This document shows, one piece after another, positions 7,657 through 15,457 of a stretch of 32,456 nt of DNA (the first letter of the stretch is position 1; each line of letters begins with the position of its first letter). The stretch is from positions 1-32,456 of the forward strand of contig CAJQOG010000197.1 in the NCBI GenBank assembly GCA_905479875.1, in the 5' to 3' direction. This DNA comes from an uncultured Gammaproteobacteria bacterium (GTDB lineage: Bacteria > Pseudomonadota > Gammaproteobacteria > Steroidobacterales > JABDMI01). Position numbers and translations under genes: made by a program. The notes under the pieces are model-generated. The model was given only the letters and a program-made list of their open reading frames with translations. It had not been told where the DNA came from and ran no database searches.

Positions 7657-8495
7657 TTAGTATTGTCTTCTTTCGTTTTAACGATTTTAGCTTTGACTGT
7701 TTCCGCTTGTTCTTTGGCTTTTTCAGTGACAGACTTCACAGTCGATTTTTCTGTAGAGTCTTCAGAAGTATCTTCAGTAGGCTCAACAGGCAGTTCTTCA
7801 ATATCAGATTCTTCTAGTGGCTCGATAACAATCGGTTTATCTTGTGGTACTTTTTCATCAGCACCCATAATTCGCATGCTAAGAACAATAAATGGCTTAA
7901 CTGGCACATCTTTTTCAAAATCTCCACCAGCACCTGTTGGTCTGAGGCCTAATTCTTCAATCAAATGCATACCAGTTACGACTTCACCAAATACCGTGTA
8001 ACCCCAACGATCAGGTCTAGGGTCGAGTTTTTGATTATCAACAAGGTTGATGTAAAACTGAGCGGTTGCACTGTGTGGATCAAAATGTCTGGCCATGGCT
8101 ACAGTGGCCTTATGGTTGCTTAGGCCGTTACCCGATTCATTAATAATTGAGCTACGGGTTGGTAACTCATTAAATTTTTCATCAAAGCCACCACCTTGCG
8201 CCATGAAGCCAGGAATAACTCTGTGAAAAATCGTGTTGTTGTATTGTTCTTCAGTTATGTAATCCAGAAAATTTTTGGTGGTTATTGGTGCTCGATTGCC
8301 ATCTAGAATCATGTAAAAATTCCCCATATTGGTAGAAACTTCAATATTGGGATAAATTGGATAAGGAGCCCGTTTTTCAACTTGCGCAGATGCAGCATTA
8401 ATAGCAGGGCTTAAGTAGAAAAATAAGAAGGCACAAATTAGGCTGGTAGCTAACTTAAAAGTGATTTTTATTTGGGCATTATTTGAGTTTGTCAT
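7653..8495 (-). CDS. Exported cyclophilin-type peptidyl-prolyl isomerase
   Basis: A cyclophilin PPIase with an N-terminal signal or anchor sequence (TSLICAFLFFYLSPAINAASA), so probably periplasmic. The core spans roughly residues 50–212: FHRVIPGFMAQGGGF (catalytic Arg region), ATAQFYINLVDN and WGYTVFGEVVTGM. The last 60 or so residues are unusual for PpiA/PpiB: an acidic, Ser/Thr-rich stretch (EPLEESDIEELPVEPTEDTS) followed by Lys/Glu-rich sequence that looks disordered or helical. The SD AGGAAAG supports the start. It overlaps lpxH by 4 bp and diverges from gltX. It occupies the ppiB slot of related genomes, but its export signal makes it more PpiA-like in location. Confidence 0.9.
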   Translation of the reverse strand: MTNSNNAQIKITFKLATSLICAFLFFYLSPAINAASAQVEKRAPYPIYPNIEVSTNMGNFYMILDGNRAPITTKNFLDYITEEQYNNTIFHRVIPGFMAQGGGFDEKFNELPTRSSIINESGNGLSNHKATVAMARHFDPHSATAQFYINLVDNQKLDPRPDRWGYTVFGEVVTGMHLIEELGLRPTGAGGDFEKDVPVKPFIVLSMRIMGADEKVPQDKPIVIEPLEESDIEELPVEPTEDTSEDSTEKSTVKSVTEKAKEQAETVKAKIVKTKEDNTK

Positions 8496-8535
8496 GGTCT
8501 TTCCTGTGTATTTAGTCTTTTTACTTACGCTAAAG

Positions 8536-8564
8536 CTGACATTTATTTTTTATAGGTGTATTTT
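8536..8564 (+). promoter_or_regulatory. Candidate sigma70 promoter for gltX–cysS
   Basis: CTGACA (8536–8541), a 17-nt spacer and TATTTT (8559–8564) match consensus at 5/6 and 4/6. The site lies in the 104-bp divergent gap between the cyclophilin gene and gltX and leaves room for the leader ORF at 8610. By eye only. Confidence 0.3.
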
Positions 8565-8609
8565 AACAATAAAACTGTACTATAGGGTTTTAGTAAGGTG
8601 TGGAGTCGA

Positions 8610-8639
8610 ATGCTGCAAAGCGTTATCATGCCTCCATGA
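8610..8639 (+). CDS. Nine-codon leader ORF overlapping the gltX start
   Basis: ATG at 8610 is preceded by GGAG four bases upstream and encodes MLQSVIMPP, ending in TGA at 8637–8639. The preferred gltX ATG (8636) overlaps this stop as ATGA. gltX itself has no visible SD there, so ribosomes finishing the leader could re-initiate on gltX. The peptide has no run of Glu or other regulatory codons. The alternative is that gltX starts at the in-frame GTG at 8600, in which case this ORF would be meaningless. Confidence 0.35.
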   Translation: MLQSVIMPP

Positions 8640-10078
8640 CTCAAGAAAATACAAATGTAATCACACGTTTTGCCCCTAGTCCTACTGGTAATATCCATCT
8701 CGGAAATGTACGCACCGCACTTTTTAGCTATCTTTTAGGAATGAACTTCAAGGGTAAGTTCATCCTGCGTTGCGAAGATACCGATCAAGAGCGTAGTGAA
8801 GAGGCATTTTTGCAACAACAGCAAGTCGATTTGAAATGGCTGGGCATTGACTGGTCTGCCGGCCCTGATATGAATTCAGAGCACGGACCATATAGACAAT
8901 CTAAGCGGCTCGATATTTATAATAAATATTATGCCGAGCTTGAAGAGCAGGCAATTGCTTACCCGTGTTTCTGCACGGCCACAGAACTTAAAATTATGCG
9001 TAATGCACAGATGCAATCTGGCAAGCCGCCGCGTTATTCTGGAATTTGTTCGCACCTTGCGGCAGAAGAAGTAGCAGAGAAAAAAGCTAATGGCGACAGC
9101 TTTAGTTTACGTTTCAAGGTGCCTGTTGATGAAACTATGCGCCTAACAGACTTAGTTGTTGGTGATAAGGTATATCAAAGCAATGATATTGGTGATTTTA
9201 TAATTCGTCGGTCTGATGGAACGCCTGCATTTTTCTTTTGTAATGCCATTGATGATTCGTTAATGGGCGTGACTCATGTATTACGTGGAGTTGATCACTT
9301 AACCAATACACCTAGACAAGTAATGATCCTAAATTCATTGAATTTACGTGCTCCAGAATATGGGCATATTTCTTTGGTGGTTGCTACCGATGGTGGGCCA
9401 TTGTCTAAACGTGATGGTAGTACTGGAGTTAAGGATTTACGTGAGCAAGGTTATTTGGCTCAAGCGATTGTTAATCATTTAGCTCGCTTAGGACACAACT
9501 ATGCTAACACTGCATTTATGAGTTTAGAGCAGTTGGCTGAAGAATTTGCTCTTGCTCATTGTGGGCGTTCTCCATCAAAACACGATCCTGTGCAGCTTAT
9601 GCATTGGCAAAAAGAAGCCATCATGCATTCCAGTGATGATCAATTAAAGGCTTGGTTATTGCCAATTTTGCAAGAAAATGCCTTGTTTCAAAACGCTTCG
9701 TGTGAACAGCAAAATTTATTCATTGATACCATTAAAAATAATATCAGTTTGCCAAGTGATGCATTAGGTTTGGCAGGAAATTTATTGGGCGACGAACTGA
9801 AATACTCTACTGATGCTGATGTTCAAGTTAAAGGCGCTTCAAAAAATTTGTTTGCTGCATTAGCTGCACATATTGCAGAACACGGAGTAGAAAATTTTTC
9901 TCCAAGTATGAAGGAAGTCGGTAAAGTGGTGGGAGTAAAAGGTAAGGGTTTATTTATGCCGATACGTTCTGCTATCAGTGGTGAAACGCATGGACCTGAG
10001 ATGCAGCGTATAGCAACTATGTTGGGAACAGATAAAGTCGTAACTCGTTTAAAACAAGCCGCGGAGTTAGCCGCTTAA
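8636..10078 (+). CDS. gltX: Glutamyl-tRNA synthetase
   Basis: A class I aminoacyl-tRNA synthetase that charges tRNA-Glu. RFAPSPTGNIHLGNVRTAL contains the HIGH signature, and LSKRDGS is the KMSKS equivalent. CFC…GICSH is a C-x-C-x24-C-x-H zinc site, the spacing known for E. coli GluRS. The RFAPSPTG signature separates it from GlnRS, which has RFPPEPNG. The track ORF uses a GTG at 8600. I prefer ATG at 8636 because the family normally begins only a few residues before RFAPSP; this gives 480 aa. It is 18 bp from cysS and probably co-transcribed. In the Pseudomonas order I recall, this position holds glnS, so the copy may be a second or discriminating GluRS; sequence alone does not settle tRNA specificity. 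Confidence 0.95.
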   Translation: MTQENTNVITRFAPSPTGNIHLGNVRTALFSYLLGMNFKGKFILRCEDTDQERSEEAFLQQQQVDLKWLGIDWSAGPDMNSEHGPYRQSKRLDIYNKYYAELEEQAIAYPCFCTATELKIMRNAQMQSGKPPRYSGICSHLAAEEVAEKKANGDSFSLRFKVPVDETMRLTDLVVGDKVYQSNDIGDFIIRRSDGTPAFFFCNAIDDSLMGVTHVLRGVDHLTNTPRQVMILNSLNLRAPEYGHISLVVATDGGPLSKRDGSTGVKDLREQGYLAQAIVNHLARLGHNYANTAFMSLEQLAEEFALAHCGRSPSKHDPVQLMHWQKEAIMHSSDDQLKAWLLPILQENALFQNASCEQQNLFIDTIKNNISLPSDALGLAGNLLGDELKYSTDADVQVKGASKNLFAALAAHIAEHGVENFSPSMKEVGKVVGVKGKGLFMPIRSAISGETHGPEMQRIATMLGTDKVVTRLKQAAELAA

Positions 10079-10096
10079 TTGTAAAGAATTAATATC

Positions 10097-11494
10097 ATGA
10101 TCAAAATACATAATAGTTTAACTAAACAAAAAGAAATTTTAGAACCGCTAGAACCTAATCACGTACGTATTTATGTGTGTGGTGTTACGGTTTATGATTA
10201 TTGTCACGTAGGTCATGCGCGTTGCTATGTTGTGTTTGATACAGTAGTACGCTACTTACGTTCGCATGGTTACAATGTTGAGTATGTGCGTAATATTACA
10301 GATGTTAATGACAGCATAATTAAACGTGCGGCAGAAAATGGTGAGACCGAAGAGTCTTTAGTAGAGCGTTTTACTAATTACATGTATGAGGATTTTGATG
10401 CACTCAATATATTGCGTCCAGATTTTGAGCCAAAGGCAACGGAATCGATTCAGGGTATGCAAGACATCATCCAATCATTAATTGATAAAGACATGGCATA
10501 TCAAGGTATTGATGAGAAAGGTTCGCCTGGTGACGTGTTTTTTGCTGTAGATAAATTTGAAGGGTATGGAGAATTATCAGGCCGACGATTAGAAGACCTT
10601 CAAGCGGGTGCTCGCATCGAAGTCAATCAAACTAAACGTAATCCTTTTGATTTTGCTTTGTGGAAATTATCCGACGATGATTCTCTTGCATGGGATTCTC
10701 CGTGGGGCAAGGGGCGTCCAGGTTGGCATATAGAGTGTTCAGCCATGGCAAAACAGCATTTTGGCGATCACTTTGATCTGCATGGCGGTGGCATGGATTT
10801 AAAATTTCCTCATCACGAAAATGAACGAGCTCAATCCTGTGGTGCTACTGGGAATGATTTTGTAAATATCTGGATGCATAATGGTTTTGTGAATATTGAT
10901 AATGAAAAAATGTCTAAGTCTTTAGATAATTTTTTCACTATTCGTGAAGTGTTAAAACATTACCATGCTGAAGAAATTCGTTTGTTCTTATTGAGCAGTC
11001 ACTATCGTGGTCCAATAAATTATTCGGATAAAGAGCTGGATAACGCTAAAGCGGGTTTACAAAGAATCTATACAGCTTTACGTGGCTTAAAATGTAAAGC
11101 TGAAGCAGCAATTGGTACTGAGTTTGAACACGAATTCAATACAGTTATGAATGATGATATTAATACTCCCAAAGCTTTGGCTGTTTTGTTTGAGTTAGCT
11201 AGGCATATTAATACCATTAAAGAAAAGCATCCTGAGCGTGCTAAAAAGAAGGCAGCTTTGTTAATTAAGTTAGGCCAAACCTTAGGTATTTTATATGATG
11301 AGGCCGAAATTTATTTACAAAGTGATGTTGATTTAGAACTGGGTAACGACCACATCGAGGCATTAATTGCAGCTCGTTTACAAGCACGTAGCGATAAAAA
11401 TTGGGCTGAGTCAGATCGTATTCGTGATGAATTGTTGGAAAATGGTGTGGTTTTGGAAGACGGTCCCGGTGGCACTACTTGGCGTTGTAAATAA
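10097..11494 (+). CDS. cysS: Cysteinyl-tRNA synthetase
   Basis: CysRS ligates cysteine to tRNA-Cys in the cytoplasm. Visible hallmarks are the zinc Cys28 in IYVCGVTVYD, the HIGH motif as HVGH (37–40), the zinc-site segments HIECSAMA and HHENERAQS, and KMSKSLDNFF. The 465-aa length matches E. coli CysRS (461 aa). It follows gltX by 18 bp and is followed by the bPH2 genes after 21 bp, implying one transcript from gltX through the ydbT-like gene. The SD is weak (AAAGAA). Confidence 0.97.
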   Translation: MIKIHNSLTKQKEILEPLEPNHVRIYVCGVTVYDYCHVGHARCYVVFDTVVRYLRSHGYNVEYVRNITDVNDSIIKRAAENGETEESLVERFTNYMYEDFDALNILRPDFEPKATESIQGMQDIIQSLIDKDMAYQGIDEKGSPGDVFFAVDKFEGYGELSGRRLEDLQAGARIEVNQTKRNPFDFALWKLSDDDSLAWDSPWGKGRPGWHIECSAMAKQHFGDHFDLHGGGMDLKFPHHENERAQSCGATGNDFVNIWMHNGFVNIDNEKMSKSLDNFFTIREVLKHYHAEEIRLFLLSSHYRGPINYSDKELDNAKAGLQRIYTALRGLKCKAEAAIGTEFEHEFNTVMNDDINTPKALAVLFELARHINTIKEKHPERAKKKAALLIKLGQTLGILYDEAEIYLQSDVDLELGNDHIEALIAARLQARSDKNWAESDRIRDELLENGVVLEDGPGGTTWRCK

Positions 11495-11515
11495 ATAATT
11501 AGTAAAAGGGTTTAT

Positions 11516-12118
11516 ATGTCCGAATCTTTGCATGATATTCCTTCGCAATTAAAAAATATTGAGCGTGACTATATAAAGGTTGCAAGGGTTCACTACACAT
11601 TGATTATGTTAGTGATAAGTACTCCACTATTATTTGTAGGCTTTTTTCAATTAGATAATCCTATTCTGCTGATTGCTTTTGCTTTGGCAATTGTATTTTT
11701 AGTATTTTCAATTTTCTTTTTTCCTAAAAGAGAATATAGTCACACTAAATACGGTTTAATTAATGATGTGTTCTATGTGCAAGAAGGCATTTGGTTTAAA
11801 AAGCGAACGGCAGTTGCCCAAAACAGAATTCAACACACAGATGTAAGCCAAGGTCCTGTTGCTAGACGTTATGATTTAGCAACTTTGACTATTCACACTG
11901 CTGGCATGGCCGAAGCCAATATTAAAGTGCCGGGGCTAAAGCATTCGGATGCAATTGCTATGCGCGATCATTTGATTCATCTGAATAAACAATTACTCAA
12001 TTCAAAGCAGGGTAACAATAAGTCTGCTCCTGCGCTATCACTAGCTCCTGATGAAAATTCTATGGCGACCAGTGTATTGGCGCTAAGACCTATGCAAATT
12101 AGTAATGAAGAAGAGTGA
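11516..12118 (+). CDS. bPH2-domain membrane protein, YdbS-like
   Basis: A 200-aa protein with two transmembrane helices (about residues 27–44 and 49–67) followed by a bacterial PH-like domain (bPH2, formerly DUF304): YGLINDVFYVQEGIWFKKRT, then QNRIQHTDVSQGPVARRYDLATLTI. The last 40 residues are polar and probably flexible. This is the YdbS partner of the YdbS/YdbT pairs known in Bacillus and other bacteria. The SD (AAAAGGG) is good. Its stop overlaps the neighbourhood of the next gene's start, so the two are coupled and probably form a complex at the membrane. In Bacillus such proteins have been linked to antimicrobial peptide tolerance; that role is not demonstrated here. Confidence 0.8.
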   Translation: MSESLHDIPSQLKNIERDYIKVARVHYTLIMLVISTPLLFVGFFQLDNPILLIAFALAIVFLVFSIFFFPKREYSHTKYGLINDVFYVQEGIWFKKRTAVAQNRIQHTDVSQGPVARRYDLATLTIHTAGMAEANIKVPGLKHSDAIAMRDHLIHLNKQLLNSKQGNNKSAPALSLAPDENSMATSVLALRPMQISNEEE

Positions 12119-12120
12119 GT

Positions 12121-13659
12121 ATGACGCCAGTACAAGATTTCGAGAATACTCCGCCGCTTAAACTGCATCAAATTTCTCCGCTGTTTTATTTTCTAGATGC
12201 CGTAAAAGAATTTGCTGTTCTTATTCTTATAGCGATATTTGCTAGTAGCCAAAATTCTTGGGCAATGTGGGGCGCGGGCTTTGCCGCTTTATTTGTTATA
12301 CCGCAAATTATTGGTGCGAGATTTTTAAAGTATTGGATTTTGCCTGATGAACTTGTGGTAAAAAGCGGTATATTCTTTAAACAAGAACGCCATATTCCTT
12401 ATGAGCGTATTCAAAATATTAATCAAACTCAAGGTGTTTTACATCGCTTATTTAAAGTGTGTAAAGTTAAATTAGAATCAGCTTCAGGCACTAAGCCCGA
12501 AGCAATATTTAATGTTATTAGTCTTGAGGCAATAGAAGAGCTTCGAATGGCTAGCCAGGGAAAAGCAGTAGCGAACTCAGTTCCTCAAGAAGGTTTAAGT
12601 GATACAACTTTAGCTGAGCCCCAGAAAAGTATTTTACTTTCTTTACCTATTTCTGAAGTGATTAAATTAGGCCTTATCAATCTACAAGGTCTTATTCCTA
12701 TAGCCGTATTTTTGGGGTTCATTTCTTCCCAAATTGAGTGGTGGGAACATGTTTCATTTAGCTGGTTAGATGGTTTAAGGCCTTTATTAAGAAACATTGA
12801 AGGCCTTGAACATTCAATCTCACCAGGCATGTTAATTGTTTCCGTATTGAGTCTGCTTTTGCTTGGCTTAATTGTGTTTTGGGTTTTATCTATTGCTGTT
12901 GCCTTGGTACGCTTTTACCAGTTTACTTTAAAGCGCGAGGATGAAAAACTAACCTCTACAATGGGTTTATTCACACGCACCAGTGCGAGTGCATCGCTTG
13001 GACGTATCCAAAAAATTACACTTAGCGAAGGAATTCTGCACAGAATTTTTAATCGTGTAGGTGTTAGTTGTAAAACTGCAGGTAATTCAATGGATGCTAA
13101 TAATTTTGGGAAAAGTTTCCATTTTTTAGCGCCTATCATTGAAAAAGAAAAAGCGGTAAATCTTCTAAATATTATACAAAAAGAGTTTGATTGGAATTTA
13201 GTAGCTGAAGACTCAGGTGTCTGGAAGGCCATACCTTATAGAGCTTGGACACGAATTTTAAAACTTCCTCTGATAATAACTTTTATTGCAGCATGTTTAA
13301 GTGCTTACTTTTTTAAGTGGTGGGCCTTGAGTTTTATTCTGGTACTACCATTAATTGTTTATGATGCTCAACGTAGCGCTAAAGCTATGGGCTATATCTT
13401 CAACGATGAATTTATTGCTTATCGCAGTGGTTGGATTTCAAAAGAAATTTCGGTGGTAAAGATTGATAAATCTCATGCTGTTGCCATACACCAGAACCCA
13501 TTCGATAAACGCAGAGTGATGGCCAACTTTTATATGGATACCGCTGGTGTGGCTTTATCGGATCATAAAATAAAAATTAAATATTTAGATTTTTCTGATG
13601 CATTGCATCTGCAGAAAAGGGTGACAGAGCTTACCAATAAACAAGAATTTAAATGGTAA
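12121..13659 (+). CDS. Triple bPH2-domain membrane protein, YdbT-like
   Basis: A membrane protein of about 512 aa with three bPH2 (DUF304) repeats: near DELVVKSGIFFKQERHIPYE, near LTSTMGLFTRTSASASLGRI, and near DEFIAYRSGWISKEISVVKI. Paired hydrophobic segments precede the domains (starts around residues 22, 190, 237 and 380). This is the YdbT architecture, and it directly follows its YdbS-like partner. The track starts at GTG 12115, but ATG 12121 sits an ideal distance after GAAGAAGAG and is preferred. The preceding stop (12116–12118) lies within this SD region, so translation is coupled. It ends 16 bp from the convergent folD stop with no obvious terminator between them. Confidence 0.8.
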   Translation: MTPVQDFENTPPLKLHQISPLFYFLDAVKEFAVLILIAIFASSQNSWAMWGAGFAALFVIPQIIGARFLKYWILPDELVVKSGIFFKQERHIPYERIQNINQTQGVLHRLFKVCKVKLESASGTKPEAIFNVISLEAIEELRMASQGKAVANSVPQEGLSDTTLAEPQKSILLSLPISEVIKLGLINLQGLIPIAVFLGFISSQIEWWEHVSFSWLDGLRPLLRNIEGLEHSISPGMLIVSVLSLLLLGLIVFWVLSIAVALVRFYQFTLKREDEKLTSTMGLFTRTSASASLGRIQKITLSEGILHRIFNRVGVSCKTAGNSMDANNFGKSFHFLAPIIEKEKAVNLLNIIQKEFDWNLVAEDSGVWKAIPYRAWTRILKLPLIITFIAACLSAYFFKWWALSFILVLPLIVYDAQRSAKAMGYIFNDEFIAYRSGWISKEISVVKIDKSHAVAIHQNPFDKRRVMANFYMDTAGVALSDHKIKIKYLDFSDALHLQKRVTELTNKQEFKW

Positions 13660-13675
13660 GTATTAGAACGAGCGC

Positions 13676-14527
13676 TTAATCGCTAGCTTCGGCTGCTTTC
13701 AGGGTATTGTGCATGAGCATTGCCACTGTCATTGGCCCAACTCCACCTGGCACTGGTGTAATAGCTCCGGCACGTTTTTCCGCCACATCAAATTCAACAT
13801 CACCAACAAGTTTGCCATTGTCTAAGCGGTTAATTCCCACATCAATTACCGTAGCTCCTGGTTTAATCCATTCGCCTTTAATTAGATTAGGGATACCAAC
13901 GGCAACCACAACTATGTCGGCTTGGGCGACAAATGAGCCGAGGTCTTGAGTGAATTTATGACAGACCGTAATCGTGGCGCCTGCGAGTAATAATTCCAGT
14001 GCCATTGGCCGCCCAACAATATTAGAGGCGCCAACAATTACCGCATGTTTACGTTTTGGGTCAATACCATAATGCTCTAGCATTACCATGACACCATGCG
14101 GAGTGCATGAACGAATACTAGGGCGGCGTTGCGCAAGACGACCAATGTTGTAAGGATGAAAGCCATCTACATCCTTCTCAGGAATTATCGTATCTAAAAT
14201 TTCTGGTGCATCGAGATGAGACGGCAGAGGAAGCTGAACTAAAATGCCATGGACAGATGCGTCATTATTTAACTTATTAATTAATGCCAACACATCTTCT
14301 TGTGTAGTTTCCGCAGATAAATCATGCGCAAAGGAGTTTATTCCCACCTCATCACACGCTTTACGTTTATGTTTTACATATACATGCGATGCAGGGTCTG
14401 CCCCAACTAAAACTACCGCAAGTCCTGGCCTGATCTTCGTACCCTCAGCTCTTAGTGTAATCTCCTCGCGCACATCGTCACGAACAGCTTGCGCCACAGG
14501 TTTTCCTAGAATGAGTTGAGTTGGCAT
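13676..14527 (-). CDS. folD: Methylene-THF dehydrogenase / methenyl-THF cyclohydrolase
   Basis: FolD is the bifunctional enzyme that interconverts 5,10-methylene- and 10-formyl-tetrahydrofolate, using NADP, to supply formyl groups for purines and initiator tRNA. Family signatures are present: [14 protein letters not shown] (catalytic Lys region), [39 protein letters not shown], the Rossmann loop [16 protein letters not shown] and [16 protein letters not shown]. The 283-aa length is normal (E. coli 288). The SD TTAGGA supports the start. It is transcribed convergently to the bPH2 genes, and its upstream flank holds the tRNA-cluster promoter on the other strand. folD beside Arg/His/Leu tRNAs and tig is the arrangement I recall from Pseudomonas. 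Confidence 0.97.
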   Translation of the reverse strand: MPTQLILGKPVAQAVRDDVREEITLRAEGTKIRPGLAVVLVGADPASHVYVKHKRKACDEVGINSFAHDLSAETTQEDVLALINKLNNDASVHGILVQLPLPSHLDAPEILDTIIPEKDVDGFHPYNIGRLAQRRPSIRSCTPHGVMVMLEHYGIDPKRKHAVIVGASNIVGRPMALELLLAGATITVCHKFTQDLGSFVAQADIVVVAVGIPNLIKGEWIKPGATVIDVGINRLDNGKLVGDVEFDVAEKRAGAITPVPGGVGPMTVAMLMHNTLKAAEASD

Positions 14528-14653
14528 GTAAATAGTCCTAAAAACAGTGTTAAATCAGCATGCTTAGCTATTGCTGAGCTTGTTAGGCTGCGCATTGTCG
14601 CACGCACTTGAAACATGCTCAAGTAAGGATTCAATAAAAATCGCAACAAGTGA

Positions 14654-14682
14654 TTGACGCCTAAGGAATTCAACCGTATCAT
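14654..14682 (+). promoter_or_regulatory. Sigma70 promoter for the tRNA cluster, GC-rich discriminator
   Basis: TTGACG (14654–14659), a 17-nt spacer and TATCAT (14677–14682) match consensus at 5/6 each, followed at once by GCGCGCC. A GC-rich discriminator after the -10 is typical of stringently controlled stable-RNA promoters. It lies about 90 bp before tRNA-Pro. A second TATAAT at 14729–14734, without a convincing -35, could add a closer start. Confidence 0.6.
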
Positions 14683-14774
14683 GCGCGCCTCGCTGGGTGA
14701 TAGAATACTCAGGAAAAGCGGAAACTTATATAATAAGCAGACGCTTAAAGGATAAGCAATTATCTTGTTAAATT

Positions 14775-14851
<77 letters not shown>

Positions 14852-14856
14852 ATTTT

Positions 14857-14890
14857 TCACAGAAAAATTAAAGCTTTAGGTTTTCTGTGA
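14857..14890 (+). terminator. Hairpin between tRNA-Pro and tRNA-Arg
   Basis: TCACAGAAAA and TTTTCTGTGA form a perfect 10-bp stem with a 14-nt loop, followed by TGTTTT. It starts 5 nt after the tRNA-Pro CCA. It may be a weak or partial terminator, or an RNA-processing signal; the T run is interrupted, and I found no good separate promoter for tRNA-Arg downstream. Confidence 0.4.
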
Positions 14891-14972
14891 TGTTTTAAAG
14901 GCAACATTAGTCTTCTTTAATCGTGGCGCGGTTAATATGGTTAAATGTTTGATTGTTGTTGTCGATAATCTT

Positions 14973-15049
14973 GCGCCCGTAGCTCAACTGGATAGAGCAC
15001 CGGCCTTCTAAGCCGGGGGTTGCAGGTTCGAGTCCTGCCGGGCGCGCCA
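14973..15049 (+). tRNA. tRNA-Arg (anticodon TCT)
   Basis: A 77-nt cloverleaf. Acceptor GCGCCCG pairs with CGGGCGC, the discriminator is G, and CCA is encoded. The anticodon loop CTTCTAA gives TCT, which reads AGA/AGG. Confidence 0.97.
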
Positions 15050-15088
15050 TTTATTCAGCGTTCTGTTGGCTTCAAGTTTAAATCGATG

Positions 15089-15164
15089 GTGGACGTAGCT
15101 CAGTTGGTAGAGCCCCGGATTGTGATTCCGGTGGTCGCGGGTTCAAACCCCGTCGTCCACCCCA
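15089..15164 (+). tRNA. tRNA-His (anticodon GTG)
   Basis: A 76-nt cloverleaf with acceptor GTGGACG/CGTCCAC and anticodon loop TTGTGAT (GTG). The His-specific discriminator C73 (15161) can pair with an encoded G-1 at 15088, the identity element of tRNA-His. CCA is encoded. Confidence 0.97.
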
Positions 15165-15254
15165 TTTAAACTTATGATTATTAAGTGACGAAAATAAATG
15201 TAATTATCTTATAAATTATCTATATTTACGTCCTGTATTTACACAAAAGTCGGC

Positions 15255-15260
15255 TATAAT
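15255..15260 (+). promoter_or_regulatory. Perfect -10 box before tRNA-Leu
   Basis: TATAAT followed by the GC-rich GCTCGGC, 15 bp before tRNA-Leu, resembles a stringent stable-RNA promoter. The -35 is unclear: TTTACA at 15238–15243 is only 11 bp away, and the sequence at 17 bp is poor. It may give tRNA-Leu and downstream tig an extra start. Confidence 0.4.
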
Positions 15261-15275
15261 GCTCGGCTTGTTATT

Positions 15276-15360
<85 letters not shown>

Positions 15361-15457
15361 CTTATTAATTTGTGTAATTAAGGATATATAAACAAAGCTC
15401 ATCTTCGTTTAAAAATAATTACCAACAACAATTTCAAAAATATTTTTAAGGTTCATT

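Noticed and set aside
14941-14969. GATAAT with TTAAAT at 17 bp as a tRNA-Arg promoter
   Set aside because: The predicted start point would fall inside the tRNA, and the -35 matches only 3 of 6 bases.
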